Below are positions 6,488 through 13,547 of a stretch of 15,288 nucleotides of DNA, in pieces. The notes beneath the pieces are model-generated. The model made no database searches, was not told where the DNA came from, and saw only the letters and a program-made list of their open reading frames with translations. This stretch comes from Candidatus Magasanikbacteria bacterium CG_4_10_14_0_2_um_filter_41_10 (GTDB taxonomy: Bacteria; Patescibacteriota; Patescibacteriia; Magasanikbacterales; UBA922): positions 1 through 15,288 of the forward strand of contig PFPJ01000067.1 in NCBI GenBank assembly GCA_002792995.1, read 5' to 3'. The position numbers were made by a program, and so were the translations under genes. How positions within the stretch are numbered: the first letter of the stretch is position 1; every line of letters starts with the position of its first letter.

Positions 6488-6522
6488 TTCCCCTTGAAAC
6501 CCCTTGGGTGAGAATAGGGGAA
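6488..6522. repeat. Nested inverted repeat
   Basis: Outer arms TTCCCCT (6488-6494) and AGGGGAA (6516-6522) enclose an inner hairpin ACCC-CTT-GGGT (6499-6509). On the minus strand a weak hairpin with T7 (about 6530-6560) precedes it. Function unknown. Confidence 0.55.
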
Positions 6523-6644
6523 TGTAGCACAAAAAAAGTCCTCCCCAGAAAAGGAGATGATCGCGGTGTTTTTAGTGGGATTACCTGTGTACAAAATAAT
6601 AGCTAAAATAAGCTAAAAAATGAATAAAAATGAGCGAATTCCTA

Positions 6645-6673
6645 TTGACAAAAGTGGTTTTTTGTGATATATT
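6645..6673 (+). promoter_or_regulatory. Consensus promoter with no downstream ORF
   Basis: TTGACA (6645-6650), 17-nt spacer, TATATT (6668-6673), predicted start near 6680. It is the strongest promoter match on the plus strand of this window. No open reading frame follows in sense; an intrinsic terminator follows at 6833-6867. Confidence 0.85.
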
Positions 6674-6679
6674 TTTTGG

Positions 6680-6867
6680 TCGATTGGGAGTATAGGAAAG
6701 CAATTTTCATACTTTCGAGATTAGAGATTGGACTGTAGAAGCAGTCTAGCCTCTAGTGTCGGAACTGATGTGTCCATTGCGATAGAAAGCCCTTCGACTT
6801 TGTTCAGGGCAAGCAGGACGAAAAGTTGAAATAAAAAAAGCATCTCGATTCACTCGGGATGTTTTTT
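6680..6867 (+). ncRNA. Probable structured small RNA, ~188 nt, unknown family
   Basis: Bounded by a consensus promoter and an intrinsic terminator, with no coding frame. Three hairpins can be drawn. H1 is GGGAGTAT (6686-6693) with ATACTTTC (6709-6716), capped by GAAA/TTTC. H2 is TTAGAG (6721-6726) with CTCTAG (6751-6756), enclosing GGACTG (6730-6735) with CAGTCT (6742-6747). H3 is GTCC (6772-6775) with GGAC (6816-6819), enclosing TGC/GCA and GCCCT (6789-6793) with AGGGC (6806-6810). I could not match it to 6S, tmRNA, SRP RNA or RNase P RNA. It lies antiparallel to its neighbours mutS and gyrB. The H3 tip looks like a dispersed repeat. Confidence 0.6.
6833..6867. terminator. Intrinsic terminator, A/T-flanked on both sides
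   Basis: A7 then G, stem CATCTCGA (6841-6848) with TCGGGATG (6854-6861), loop TTCAC, then T6. It ends the plus-strand RNA. Because of the A-run it has a T7 tail on the minus strand too, and so could also stop gyrB transcripts about 100 nt after the gyrB stop. Confidence 0.85.
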
Positions 6868-6926
6868 CTTTTTGGTGGTTGTGCTGTATTGAAAAGATTC
6901 TTGCTTCTACACGAACCCCCTCCCAA

Positions 6927-6947
6927 CCTCCCCCTATTAGGGGGAGG
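6927..6947. repeat. GC-rich perfect palindrome after gyrB
   Basis: CCTCCCCCTA (6927-6936), T, TAGGGGGAGG (6938-6947). The minus-strand side lacks a T-run, so it does not look like the gyrB terminator. It is very G/C-rich for this genome and resembles a dispersed repeat or REP-like element. Confidence 0.6.
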
Positions 6948-6961
6948 AGCTTTTAGTATTT

Positions 6962-9058
6962 TTAGATATCTAGATTTTTTACACTCTTTGCATGCGTCTG
7001 GATGAATTTCTTTCGAGGAGGAACTTCGCTTCCCATGAGGACGTCGAAGACTTCACTCGCTTTTTCTGCATCTTCTATTTCTACTTGTTTGAGCACGCGA
7101 TTTTCTGGATTCATCGTCGTTTCCCAGAGTTGGTCTGGATTCATTTCACCGAGACCCTTGTAGCGCTGGATATTTATTTTTGATTTTGCTGGTTTTGCTT
7201 TTGTCGCTGGGCCGGTATCTTCTTCACTGTCTCCACCCTCTTCACTTTCATCGATGACTTCGAGATCGCTCGAACTGATGCCTTGTTTTTTGAGATATGT
7301 TTCGAGCACTTCTTCATTATAAAACCACTTTACATCTTTTCCATTTTTTATACTGTAGAGCGGTGGCTGTGCAATAAAGATATGTCCTGCGGCAATAAGT
7401 TCTGGAAAGTAGCGGAAGAACAATGTCAGCAACAGCGTGCGGATATGTGCACCGTCGACGTCGGCATCGGTCATGACAATGATACGGTGATAGCGAAGTT
7501 TTTCTATTTCAAACATTTCGCCGATGTTTGTGCCCATGGCGATAATAAGCGATTTCAATTCGTTGTTGGTGAGAATTTTATCAAGACGTGCGCGCTCCAC
7601 ATTCAAAACTTTTCCTCTCAACGGCAAGATCGCTTGCGTGTTTCGATCTCGTCCTTGTTTTGCAGAACCTCCTGCAGAATCTCCCTCTACAATATAGAGT
7701 TCGGAGTCTTCAGCTCGTCTGCTCGAACAATCAGCAAGTTTTCCCGGCAAGGTGAATCCCTCAAGAGCACCTTTTCGGAGGACTGATTCTCGTGCAATAC
7801 GCGCAGCATTTCTGGCGCGGGCTGCAAGAAGACATTTGCCAACAATGGCTTCACCATCTTTTGGATTTTCTTCCAAGAAAATTTCGAGGGCTTCGCCAAA
7901 GGTGGTTTCAACCGCTGCTTTGACATCTGGATTGCCGAGTTTTGATTTTGTTTGTCCTTCAAATTGTGGGTCAGGAATTTTTACAGAAATAATAGCGGTG
8001 AGACCTTCTCGGACATCTTCTCCTGACAAATTTGCATCCTTTTCTTTCAAAATGCCTTTCTTTCGTGCATATGAATTGAGTGTTCTGGTGAGTGCACTTC
8101 GGAATCCTGCCACATGCGTTCCTCCGTCTGGGTTGGTAATGTTGTTTGCAAACGCAAAGAGTGACTCTTGGTAATCGGCAGTGTACTGAAGTGCTACTTC
8201 TACAGAAATGTGTTCTACCTGTTTTTCAACATAAAACACATTTTCATGTTTTGGTTCACGGTTTTTGTTGATGTGTTTGATGTAGCTCGCAATACCACCT
8301 TCAAAATAAAATTGGTAGGAGGCGCCGTGAATAGGGATGGAAGACGTGTCTATTTGTTTTTCTTCTTCTGTACGTTCATCGATAATAATGAGTCGGACAC
8401 CTTTTGTCAGATATGCTTGTTGACGAAGATGTTCGATGATCGTTTTCCAACTGTAATCAAGGGTTTCAAAAATACTAGGATCAGCTCGGAAGGCAATTGT
8501 GGTTCCTGTTCCCTTTGCTTTCCCAACAGCTTTTACTTTTGCTTTTGGTTTACCAAGTTTGTATTCCTGGACCCATTCTTTTCCATCACGATGAACCGTT
8601 GCTATGACATCTGTGGAAAGTGCGTTGACAACAGAGACACCTACCCCATGCAGACCACCGGATACTTTGTATCCACCATCGCCAAATTTTCCTCCGGCGT
8701 GGAGTTGGGTCATGACGAGTTCGAGCGCACTGATTTTTTTCTTTGGGTGAATGTCGACGGGAATACCACGACCATTGTCTGTTTCAGAAATCCAATGATC
8801 AGGGAGAAGACGAAGGGTGATGGTATCACAGTGTCCTGCCATGGCTTCGTCGAACGAGTTGTCCACGACTTCCCAAATCATGTGGTGGAGACCACGTGGA
8901 CCAGTCGATCCGATATACATCCCAGGACGTTTGCGGACGGCTTCGAGTCCTTCGAGAACTGTGATTTGATTGGCACTGTATTCACCACTTGTTTTGGTGG
9001 ATGGTTTTTTTGTGGAGGAAGAATCCTTTTTTGATTCTATGTTTTTCTTTTCTGGCAT
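6962..9058 (-). CDS. gyrB: DNA gyrase subunit B
   Basis: 698 residues from the preferred start MPEKKN. It is the ATPase subunit of type II topoisomerase, introducing negative supercoils together with GyrA. A Ser/Lys-rich N-terminal tail (1-25) precedes the GHKL ATPase domain: ITVLEGLEAVRKRPGMYIGS, EVVDNSFDEA, ETDNGRGIPVDIHP and the lid GGKFGDGGYKVSGGLHGVG. The transducer domain has FEGQTKSKLGN. The TOPRIM domain has E458-GDSAGGSAKQGRDR and D531-A-D-V-D-G-A-H metal ligands. It ends QRYKGLGEMNP...VKNLDI. A short acidic insert (SEEGGDSEEDTG) precedes QRYKGLGEM. An in-frame ATG at 9124 exists, but the promoter lies downstream of it, so 9058 is chosen. ParE is possible but less likely. Confidence 0.95.
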   Translation of the reverse strand: MPEKKNIESKKDSSSTKKPSTKTSGEYSANQITVLEGLEAVRKRPGMYIGSTGPRGLHHMIWEVVDNSFDEAMAGHCDTITLRLLPDHWISETDNGRGIPVDIHPKKKISALELVMTQLHAGGKFGDGGYKVSGGLHGVGVSVVNALSTDVIATVHRDGKEWVQEYKLGKPKAKVKAVGKAKGTGTTIAFRADPSIFETLDYSWKTIIEHLRQQAYLTKGVRLIIIDERTEEEKQIDTSSIPIHGASYQFYFEGGIASYIKHINKNREPKHENVFYVEKQVEHISVEVALQYTADYQESLFAFANNITNPDGGTHVAGFRSALTRTLNSYARKKGILKEKDANLSGEDVREGLTAIISVKIPDPQFEGQTKSKLGNPDVKAAVETTFGEALEIFLEENPKDGEAIVGKCLLAARARNAARIARESVLRKGALEGFTLPGKLADCSSRRAEDSELYIVEGDSAGGSAKQGRDRNTQAILPLRGKVLNVERARLDKILTNNELKSLIIAMGTNIGEMFEIEKLRYHRIIVMTDADVDGAHIRTLLLTLFFRYFPELIAAGHIFIAQPPLYSIKNGKDVKWFYNEEVLETYLKKQGISSSDLEVIDESEEGGDSEEDTGPATKAKPAKSKINIQRYKGLGEMNPDQLWETTMNPENRVLKQVEIEDAEKASEVFDVLMGSEVPPRKKFIQTHAKSVKNLDI

Positions 9059-9095
9059 ACATTGAAATAGAGAATATCGAATATAGAATGTACAC

Positions 9096-9124
9096 ATTTT
9101 ATCATTTTTGACAGAAGAAAGCAA
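9096..9124 (-). promoter_or_regulatory. Promoter of gyrB
   Basis: Minus strand: -35 TTGCTT (9119-9124), 17-nt spacer ending in TGA, -10 TAAAAT (9096-9101), so an extended -10 as well. Predicted leader about 31 nt, A/T-rich, without a Shine-Dalgarno. It lies back to back with the plus-strand promoter at 9171-9179. Confidence 0.65.
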
Positions 9125-9170
9125 GACGAGAGGTCACATGGGAGAGAGTCTTTCTAAACTCACTAAACAT

Positions 9171-9179
9171 TGGTATACT
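9171..9179 (+). promoter_or_regulatory. Extended -10 promoter of the unknown-rodA pair
   Basis: TGGTATACT (TGn plus TATACT). The -10 ends 12 nt before the ATG at 9192, so the mRNA would be nearly leaderless. The -35 position (TTTCTA, 9151-9156) is weak. Confidence 0.6.
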
Positions 9180-9191
9180 TAGGTATATCCT

Positions 9192-10085
9192 ATGTTTGGT
9201 AAAGAAAAAAAAGAAGATATTCTCAAACGCTACGAAGATCCGATTAGCGGTTTTTCGAGTCAAGATCTCAAAAGAGGCATTTGGTATGTGCAACATAGAG
9301 ATCAAATCAAAAAAATAGGCATTGCTTGTTTTATCTTGTTTGATGTCCTTTTTTTTGGGTATGGCTTTTGGGGATGGACTTCTTATCTTCTTATAGATTA
9401 TACCCATGATAGAGAAAATGATGTGGCACTTGTTGCTGGATTTCAAAATTATGCTCTGCAACATGTAAGATATGAGGCAACGCCGTTGCAGTTTGGGACA
9501 CCAACTGTGTACAAAAGTGGTGATCAAAAATACGATCTGGTTATTGATGTTGATAATCCAAATAAGCGGTGGGTTGCTCGAGTACGATATCAATTTTCTT
9601 TCAATGGTGGTATGACTGAAGAAAAAGAATTGATCATCATGCCTGGTGCACACCAACTCTTGCCAATCCTTGGGGTCGATGCTTCCACACTTCCCTCTGG
9701 CATTCGATTTCAACCACTTTCTATCGACTGGCGGAGTATTGATCCACATCTTGTGTATGATGTTGCTGACTATATAGGGAAGCGAAATCAATTTATAGTA
9801 AACGATGTCACTTTTACGAGTGCAGGAGATGCTGATATTAGTGGGGATCGAGTCACGTTTACCGTCACCAATGCGTCCGTGTTCAACTATTGGTCTCCAC
9901 AATTTTTTGCAGAGCTCAAAGATGGCCCAAAGCGCGAAGGTGTGGTCCTCATTACTCTCGATCAGAGCAACGCTGGGGATGTCATCCCTGTAGACATTCG
10001 ATTATTTGGAGGAAATATGTTTGTCACAGATGTTACATTGTATCCTTTGTTCAACTTTTTTGACCAGCAAGAATTCATGAATTAA
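9192..10085 (+). CDS. Membrane-anchored protein of unknown function, coupled to rodA
   Basis: 297 residues; family not recognised, probably a CPR-type hypothetical. A charged cytoplasmic tail (1-41, starting MFGKEKKEDILKRYEDPISG) precedes one membrane segment at about 42-64, then a ~230-residue domain that should lie outside the membrane. This part is rich in alternating hydrophobic residues (YDLVIDVDNPNKRWVARVRY, DRVTFTVTN) and looks like beta-sandwich folds; that is a pattern judgement, not a match. No catalytic motif and no cysteine pair are seen outside the membrane segment. The stop overlaps the next start as TAATG, so it is probably co-translated with the SEDS gene, which suggests a role in cell-wall synthesis. 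The start is fixed by the promoter 12 nt upstream. Confidence 0.85.
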   Translation: MFGKEKKEDILKRYEDPISGFSSQDLKRGIWYVQHRDQIKKIGIACFILFDVLFFGYGFWGWTSYLLIDYTHDRENDVALVAGFQNYALQHVRYEATPLQFGTPTVYKSGDQKYDLVIDVDNPNKRWVARVRYQFSFNGGMTEEKELIIMPGAHQLLPILGVDASTLPSGIRFQPLSIDWRSIDPHLVYDVADYIGKRNQFIVNDVTFTSAGDADISGDRVTFTVTNASVFNYWSPQFFAELKDGPKREGVVLITLDQSNAGDVIPVDIRLFGGNMFVTDVTLYPLFNFFDQQEFMN

Positions 10086-11185
10086 TGTGTATGCTTGAGA
10101 GAACCCTACGGCTTGTCAGGGGGTATGACTGGACACTGCTCATTGTGGTTTTGTTACTCACCTTTGTTGGACTTGCCGCTATTTATAGTGTTGATTTGTC
10201 AAAAGGGGATACCCTTATTTTTTTCCCCGTACAGACCGTGGCTTTTTTGTTGGGTATTGTTGTTTTGGTGCTCGCTGCAAGTGTGCATAGTGTTTTTTAT
10301 CAATCATTTTCTCGGATTGCCTATATAGGAGTGTTTTTATTACTTGCTGGTGTGTTGGTGTTTGGTATGACGATCCGTGGCACGACAGGGTGGTTTCGTA
10401 TTGCTGGATTTTCTCTTCAGCCTGCAGAGCTTGCGAAAGTGTCTCTTATTTTATTTCTTTCATGGATTTTTTATCGTCATGGACGACAGTATTACAAATG
10501 GCAATTTGTGGCATCGACTATCCTCGTTGTGGGATTGTATGTCGGATTGATCATGTTGCAACCGGATCTCGGATCAGCCTTTATTTTGTTGTCTATTTGG
10601 TTTGGGATGCTTCTTTTTAGTAATACAAAAAAACGCTATATTGCTTTTTTGGTTGGGGTTGGAGTTGGGGCATTTCTTCTTGGATGGTTTTTCTTATTTG
10701 CTCCGTATCAAAAAGCGCGACTCATGACTTTTCTTGATCCATCACTGGATCCGCTTGGATCTGGGTACAATGTATCTCAATCGGTCATTGCTATTGGTGC
10801 AGGAAATGTGTTTGGACGAGGTCTTGGGTTTGGATCGCAGAGTCAGCTTCACTTTTTGCCTGAGGCACAGACAGATTTTATATTTGCAGTGATTGCAGAA
10901 GAACTTGGGTTTGTTGCTGTTGTTGGAGTATTTGTATTATATAGTTTGCTTATTTGGAGAATTTTGCTTCTCACGAGGCGTTGTCGGGATGATTTTTCTT
11001 CGTATGTGCTTCTCGGGATTGCGTTGCTCTTTTTTACACAAGTCGTCGTCAATATTGGGGCTGCAACGGGTGTGCTTCCTGTGACAGGAGTTACCTTGCC
11101 GTTTCTTAGTTATGGAGGTTCCTCGTTGGTTATCAATTTTTTTCTGATAGGGATCGCGTTGTCTGTGGCTCGGTCGCATACGTAG
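10085..11185 (+). CDS. rodA: RodA/FtsW-type SEDS peptidoglycan glycosyltransferase
   Basis: 366 residues, about ten membrane segments. SEDS proteins polymerise lipid II into glycan strands with a class B PBP partner. Family motifs in order: GYDWTLLIVVLLLTFVGLAAIYS near the N-terminus, GTTGWFRIAGFSLQPAELAK, MLQPDLGSAFI, FLDPSLDPLGSGYNVSQS, GRGLGFGSQSQLHFLPEAQTDFIF with D264 at the catalytic Asp position, and GVTLPFLSYGGSSL at the C-terminus. I call RodA because no division-cluster genes are nearby, but FtsW cannot be excluded. The start ATG overlaps the previous stop (TAATG); an alternative ATG lies two codons later. The partner PBP2 gene is not in the window. Confidence 0.9.
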   Translation: MCMLERTLRLVRGYDWTLLIVVLLLTFVGLAAIYSVDLSKGDTLIFFPVQTVAFLLGIVVLVLAASVHSVFYQSFSRIAYIGVFLLLAGVLVFGMTIRGTTGWFRIAGFSLQPAELAKVSLILFLSWIFYRHGRQYYKWQFVASTILVVGLYVGLIMLQPDLGSAFILLSIWFGMLLFSNTKKRYIAFLVGVGVGAFLLGWFFLFAPYQKARLMTFLDPSLDPLGSGYNVSQSVIAIGAGNVFGRGLGFGSQSQLHFLPEAQTDFIFAVIAEELGFVAVVGVFVLYSLLIWRILLLTRRCRDDFSSYVLLGIALLFFTQVVVNIGAATGVLPVTGVTLPFLSYGGSSLVINFFLIGIALSVARSHT

Positions 11186-11193
11186 TACGTATG
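11177..11193. repeat. Palindrome over the rodA stop codon
   Basis: CATACGTA, G, TACGTATG; the TAG stop of rodA is inside it. No T-run follows, so it is a weak terminator candidate or a protein-binding dyad. Confidence 0.35.
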
Positions 11194-11216
11194 GCTTTGG
11201 AGGGCTGTACAACCTC

Positions 11217-11245
11217 TTGACGGTTCGGTATACTTATGTTATATT
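11217..11245 (+). promoter_or_regulatory. Promoter of the zinc-ribbon gene and rplY
   Basis: TTGACG (11217-11222), 17-nt spacer, TATATT (11240-11245). The -10 ends 15 nt before the ATG at 11261, predicting a leader under 10 nt. A second -10-like TATACT lies within the spacer. Confidence 0.75.
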
Positions 11246-11260
11246 CTTTTCGCTTCGTAT

Positions 11261-11632
11261 ATGGGAAGAAAATCACAAGCACACGATGAGCAAAGGGATA
11301 CTCAGTATAAGGGGCTCAAGCTCCTGAAGGATTGCCCTGTGTGCAAGACCGCCTTCCATACTACCGACATACGTGTCGTCGATACGTATGATAATGTGCA
11401 CCTCTTGCACCTTACGTGCAGTCAGTGTGCCCATGCACTTTTGTCGCTTTTTGCAGTATCGCAGATCGGCATGAGCTCTGTCGGAATGGCGACTGATCTT
11501 TCTGCACTTGATGCTGAGCGTGTGCTCGACACTGAGCCGATTGACGAAGATGAAGTATTGTCATTTCATGCGTTTCTTTCAAAGCAAACGTATGCGGACA
11601 GTCCAATAGAACATTTATTTGTAACTCAATGA
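11261..11632 (+). CDS. Small zinc-ribbon-like protein of unknown function
   Basis: 123 residues, cytoplasmic. After a polar tail it has C25-PV-C28 and C53-SQ-C56, two CxxC knuckles 24 residues apart, as in a treble-clef or zinc-ribbon fold. HLLHLTC precedes the second knuckle. The remainder includes GMSSVGMATDLSALDAERV and an acidic PIDEDEVLSFHAFL. I associate this layout with small conserved CPR hypotheticals found beside ribosomal genes, but no named family is recognised. It has its own promoter and ends 10 nt before rplY, so the two are probably one transcript, suggesting a translation- or RNA-related role. The TGA stop shows that UGA is not read as an amino acid here. Confidence 0.82.
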   Translation: MGRKSQAHDEQRDTQYKGLKLLKDCPVCKTAFHTTDIRVVDTYDNVHLLHLTCSQCAHALLSLFAVSQIGMSSVGMATDLSALDAERVLDTEPIDEDEVLSFHAFLSKQTYADSPIEHLFVTQ

Positions 11633-11642
11633 GTGAGTACGT

Positions 11643-12326
11643 ATGACATTTGAAATTTTAGTACAAAAACGTGATGCAGGGCATGCAGACATCGTTCGTG
11701 AAGAAGGAAGTCTCCCTGGTATTGTATATGGTGCTGGTATGACACCAATTCCTGTACGTGTAGATGCACATACTTTTGATAAATTGTATGCCGATGCAGG
11801 AGAATCGAGTCTTATCGATCTCACTGTCGACGGAAATGCCCCAACAAAGGTGTTGATCCAAGATGTACAATATGATTCTATCAAGGATAGATTTATGCAT
11901 GTCGATTTTCGACAGATCAACATGAACATAGAAATGCACACGACGATTGAACTTATCTTTATTGGAGAATCGACGGCGGTTAAAGCTCTTGGTGGAACAC
12001 TCCTTGAACAGCGAGACACGGTAGAAGTAAAATGTTTGCCAAAAGATCTCGTGAGCCATATTGATGTGGATGTCTCTACACTCGTAACCTTTGACGATGC
12101 TATTCATATTAAAGATTTGGTTGTTCCTCCTGGCATTACCATTGTCGAGGATGCTGATGATCTCGTGGCAAAAGTATCCGCACCACTTTCTGAAGATCAG
12201 CTCAAAGCAATGGAAGAAAGCCAAGTGGGTGATGTCGCTGCTGTTGCTGCTGTGGATGAAAAGAAAAAGGAAGAAGATGCTGCTACCGCTGCTGCGGCTG
12301 AAAAGACGACAGAAAAGAAAGCCTAA
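11643..12326 (+). CDS. rplY: 50S ribosomal protein L25 / general stress protein Ctc (bL25)
   Basis: 227 residues, the long Ctc/TL5 form. bL25 binds 5S rRNA. The N-terminal 5S-binding domain (about 1-93) has GSLPGIVYGAGMTPIPVRVD, LIDLTVDG and VLIQDVQYDSIKDRFMHVDF; the C-terminal TL5 beta domain (about 96-185) has LIFIGESTAVKALGGTLLEQ and HIKDLVVPPGITIVED. A low-complexity tail (about 195-227) is rich in Ala, Lys and Glu, as in other long-form members. It follows the zinc-ribbon gene at 10 nt and is followed by a strong terminator. GAGTGAG lies upstream of the ATG but is a poor Shine-Dalgarno match. Confidence 0.95.
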   Translation: MTFEILVQKRDAGHADIVREEGSLPGIVYGAGMTPIPVRVDAHTFDKLYADAGESSLIDLTVDGNAPTKVLIQDVQYDSIKDRFMHVDFRQINMNIEMHTTIELIFIGESTAVKALGGTLLEQRDTVEVKCLPKDLVSHIDVDVSTLVTFDDAIHIKDLVVPPGITIVEDADDLVAKVSAPLSEDQLKAMEESQVGDVAAVAAVDEKKKEEDAATAAAAEKTTEKKA

Positions 12327-12340
12327 CTACATGACGAATA

Positions 12341-12369
12341 AAAAAGATCCACGTATGTGGGTCTTTTTT
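12341..12369 (+). terminator. Intrinsic terminator of rplY
   Basis: A-run, stem GATCCAC (12346-12352) with GTGGGTC (12357-12363), loop GTAT, then T6 (12364-12369). It begins about 15 nt after the rplY stop. Confidence 0.88.
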
Positions 12370-12383
12370 CTTCCTTTAGTTTT

Positions 12384-12392
12384 TGGTATGAT
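12384..12392 (+). promoter_or_regulatory. Extended -10 promoter of the DUF3048 gene
   Basis: TGGTATGAT (TGn plus TATGAT). The -10 ends 9 nt before the ATG at 12402, predicting a leaderless or nearly leaderless mRNA. Confidence 0.55.
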
Positions 12393-12401
12393 TGTCTTAC
12401 T

Positions 12402-13499
12402 ATGAAATATATAATCACGTGGTTTCAACAAACCAAGAGACTCGATATCGTTGCTGGTGTATGTTTCCTGTTGGGTATCGGGATCCTTCTGAGTATTTTT
12501 TTTCTTTCTCCAAAGGCATCTTCACAAGAAGCACAAACCGTTGCTGTGGATACACCGGCTTTGCCACAAGACCCAACGCCATGTACATACACACGAACCA
12601 TTGATGGTGTGTGCGTTGCTTCTATAGCAGAAGAAAATCCAGGGTTGATAGGGATCATGATAGAAAATCATTATGATGCCCGTCCTCTTTCTGGATTGGT
12701 TCGCGCGTCGGTCGTGTATGAAGCTCCTGTAGAAGCAAATTTCAGTCGATTTCTTGCTATTTTTCCTGAGGATGTTGATGTCAAAAAGGTTGGGCCTGTC
12801 AGAAGTGCCCGCCCGTATTATCTAGATTGGCTGAGTGAATACCCTGGCATCATGTATATGCATGTGGGAGGTTCACCTGAGGCACTTGCTGATATTGCTT
12901 CTTACGGTATTTTTGACATGAATGAATTTTATCATGGGTGGTATTATTGGCGTGATACTGCACGGCTTGCTCCTCACAATGCCTATACCTCACAAGCGTT
13001 GTGGAGTGCAGCACTCAAAGATTATCGTGAAAAACATAGTACTGAGACGAATACCCCCGTACGATCATGGAAATTTCGAGCATGGGATACGTGTGACGTT
13101 CAGTGTATTCATGAGATTACGACGACGTTTGCCGGAAAGACGTATCAGGCAACCTGGCGATATAATACATCCACCGAACAGTATGAACGATTTGAGTTTG
13201 GGGATCCTGTCGTCGATCCTCAGACACATGAACATATCACGACTGACACACTTATCGTGCAATACGTCGATACGACAGTTACCGATGCTGTAGGCAGACT
13301 GGCTATGGATACGCTTGGAAAAGGGGAAGCAATTGTGTTTCGCAATGGGTTTAAAGTAGAAGGACAGTGGAGAAAAGAAACAAGGAAAGACAGAACAATA
13401 TTTTATGATTTTGATGAAGAGGGACATGAGATTGAATTGAAGCCTGGGAAAATATGGATTGTGGTGATGAATAGAGATGATGGCGTTTCATTTGAATAA
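12402..13499 (+). CDS. DUF3048 (YerB-like) membrane-anchored extracytoplasmic protein
   Basis: 365 residues. A single N-terminal membrane anchor (16-35) is followed by a polar linker and a Cys pair (C61, C71) that could form a disulphide. The DUF3048 N-terminal signature is clear: GIMIENHYDARPLSGL (84-99), VVYEAPVEANFSRFLAIF (104-121) and VGPVRSARPYYLDW (130-143), then YMHVGGSPEALADI. The C-terminal part (RNGFKVEGQWRKETR, ELKPGKIWIVVM) matches the second DUF3048 domain. The family is typified by Bacillus YerB, whose function is not established; a surface role is inferred from the anchor. ATG at 12357 is in frame but lies in the rplY terminator, so 12402 is chosen, supported by the promoter 9 nt upstream. 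Monocistronic, convergent with prmC. Confidence 0.92.
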   Translation: MKYIITWFQQTKRLDIVAGVCFLLGIGILLSIFFLSPKASSQEAQTVAVDTPALPQDPTPCTYTRTIDGVCVASIAEENPGLIGIMIENHYDARPLSGLVRASVVYEAPVEANFSRFLAIFPEDVDVKKVGPVRSARPYYLDWLSEYPGIMYMHVGGSPEALADIASYGIFDMNEFYHGWYYWRDTARLAPHNAYTSQALWSAALKDYREKHSTETNTPVRSWKFRAWDTCDVQCIHEITTTFAGKTYQATWRYNTSTEQYERFEFGDPVVDPQTHEHITTDTLIVQYVDTTVTDAVGRLAMDTLGKGEAIVFRNGFKVEGQWRKETRKDRTIFYDFDEEGHEIELKPGKIWIVVMNRDDGVSFE

Positions 13500-13514
13500 C
13501 ACAACACATCTATT

Positions 13515-13547
13515 AAAAAAATACTCGCTGATGGGCGAGTATTTTTT
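13515..13547. terminator. Bidirectional terminator between the DUF3048 gene and prmC
   Basis: A-run, ATACTCGC (13521-13528), loop TGATGG, GCGAGTAT (13535-13542), T-run to 13547. Both strands have a stem and a T tail, fitting two convergent genes. The prmC stop codon overlaps its edge. The stem shares the ACTCGC/GCGAGT core with the rplK terminator. Confidence 0.88.

Noticed and set aside
6680..6867. 6S RNA, tmRNA, SRP RNA or RNase P RNA
   Set aside because: No single long rod with a central bubble, no tag frame, no GGAAG/GCAGCC SRP loop and no RNase P core motifs; the length also does not fit tmRNA or RNase P.
8168..9034. Long plus-strand frame inside gyrB
   Set aside because: Exact antisense of the conserved GyrB ATPase coding region; Cys/Phe-rich shadow translation.
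9059..9124. Longer gyrB start at 9124
   Set aside because: The extension overlaps the likely gyrB promoter, and MPEKKN is the better N-terminus.
9102..9902. Long minus-strand frame opposite the unknown membrane protein
   Set aside because: Antisense to a well-supported gene, lacks any family motif, and overlaps the divergent promoter region.
11183..11646. Direct repeat of GTACGTATG at the rodA end and the rplY start
   Set aside because: Only 9-10 nt shared, no further similarity; likely chance.
12357..12401. Longer start for the DUF3048 gene
   Set aside because: It would begin inside the rplY terminator stem; the extended -10 precedes 12402.
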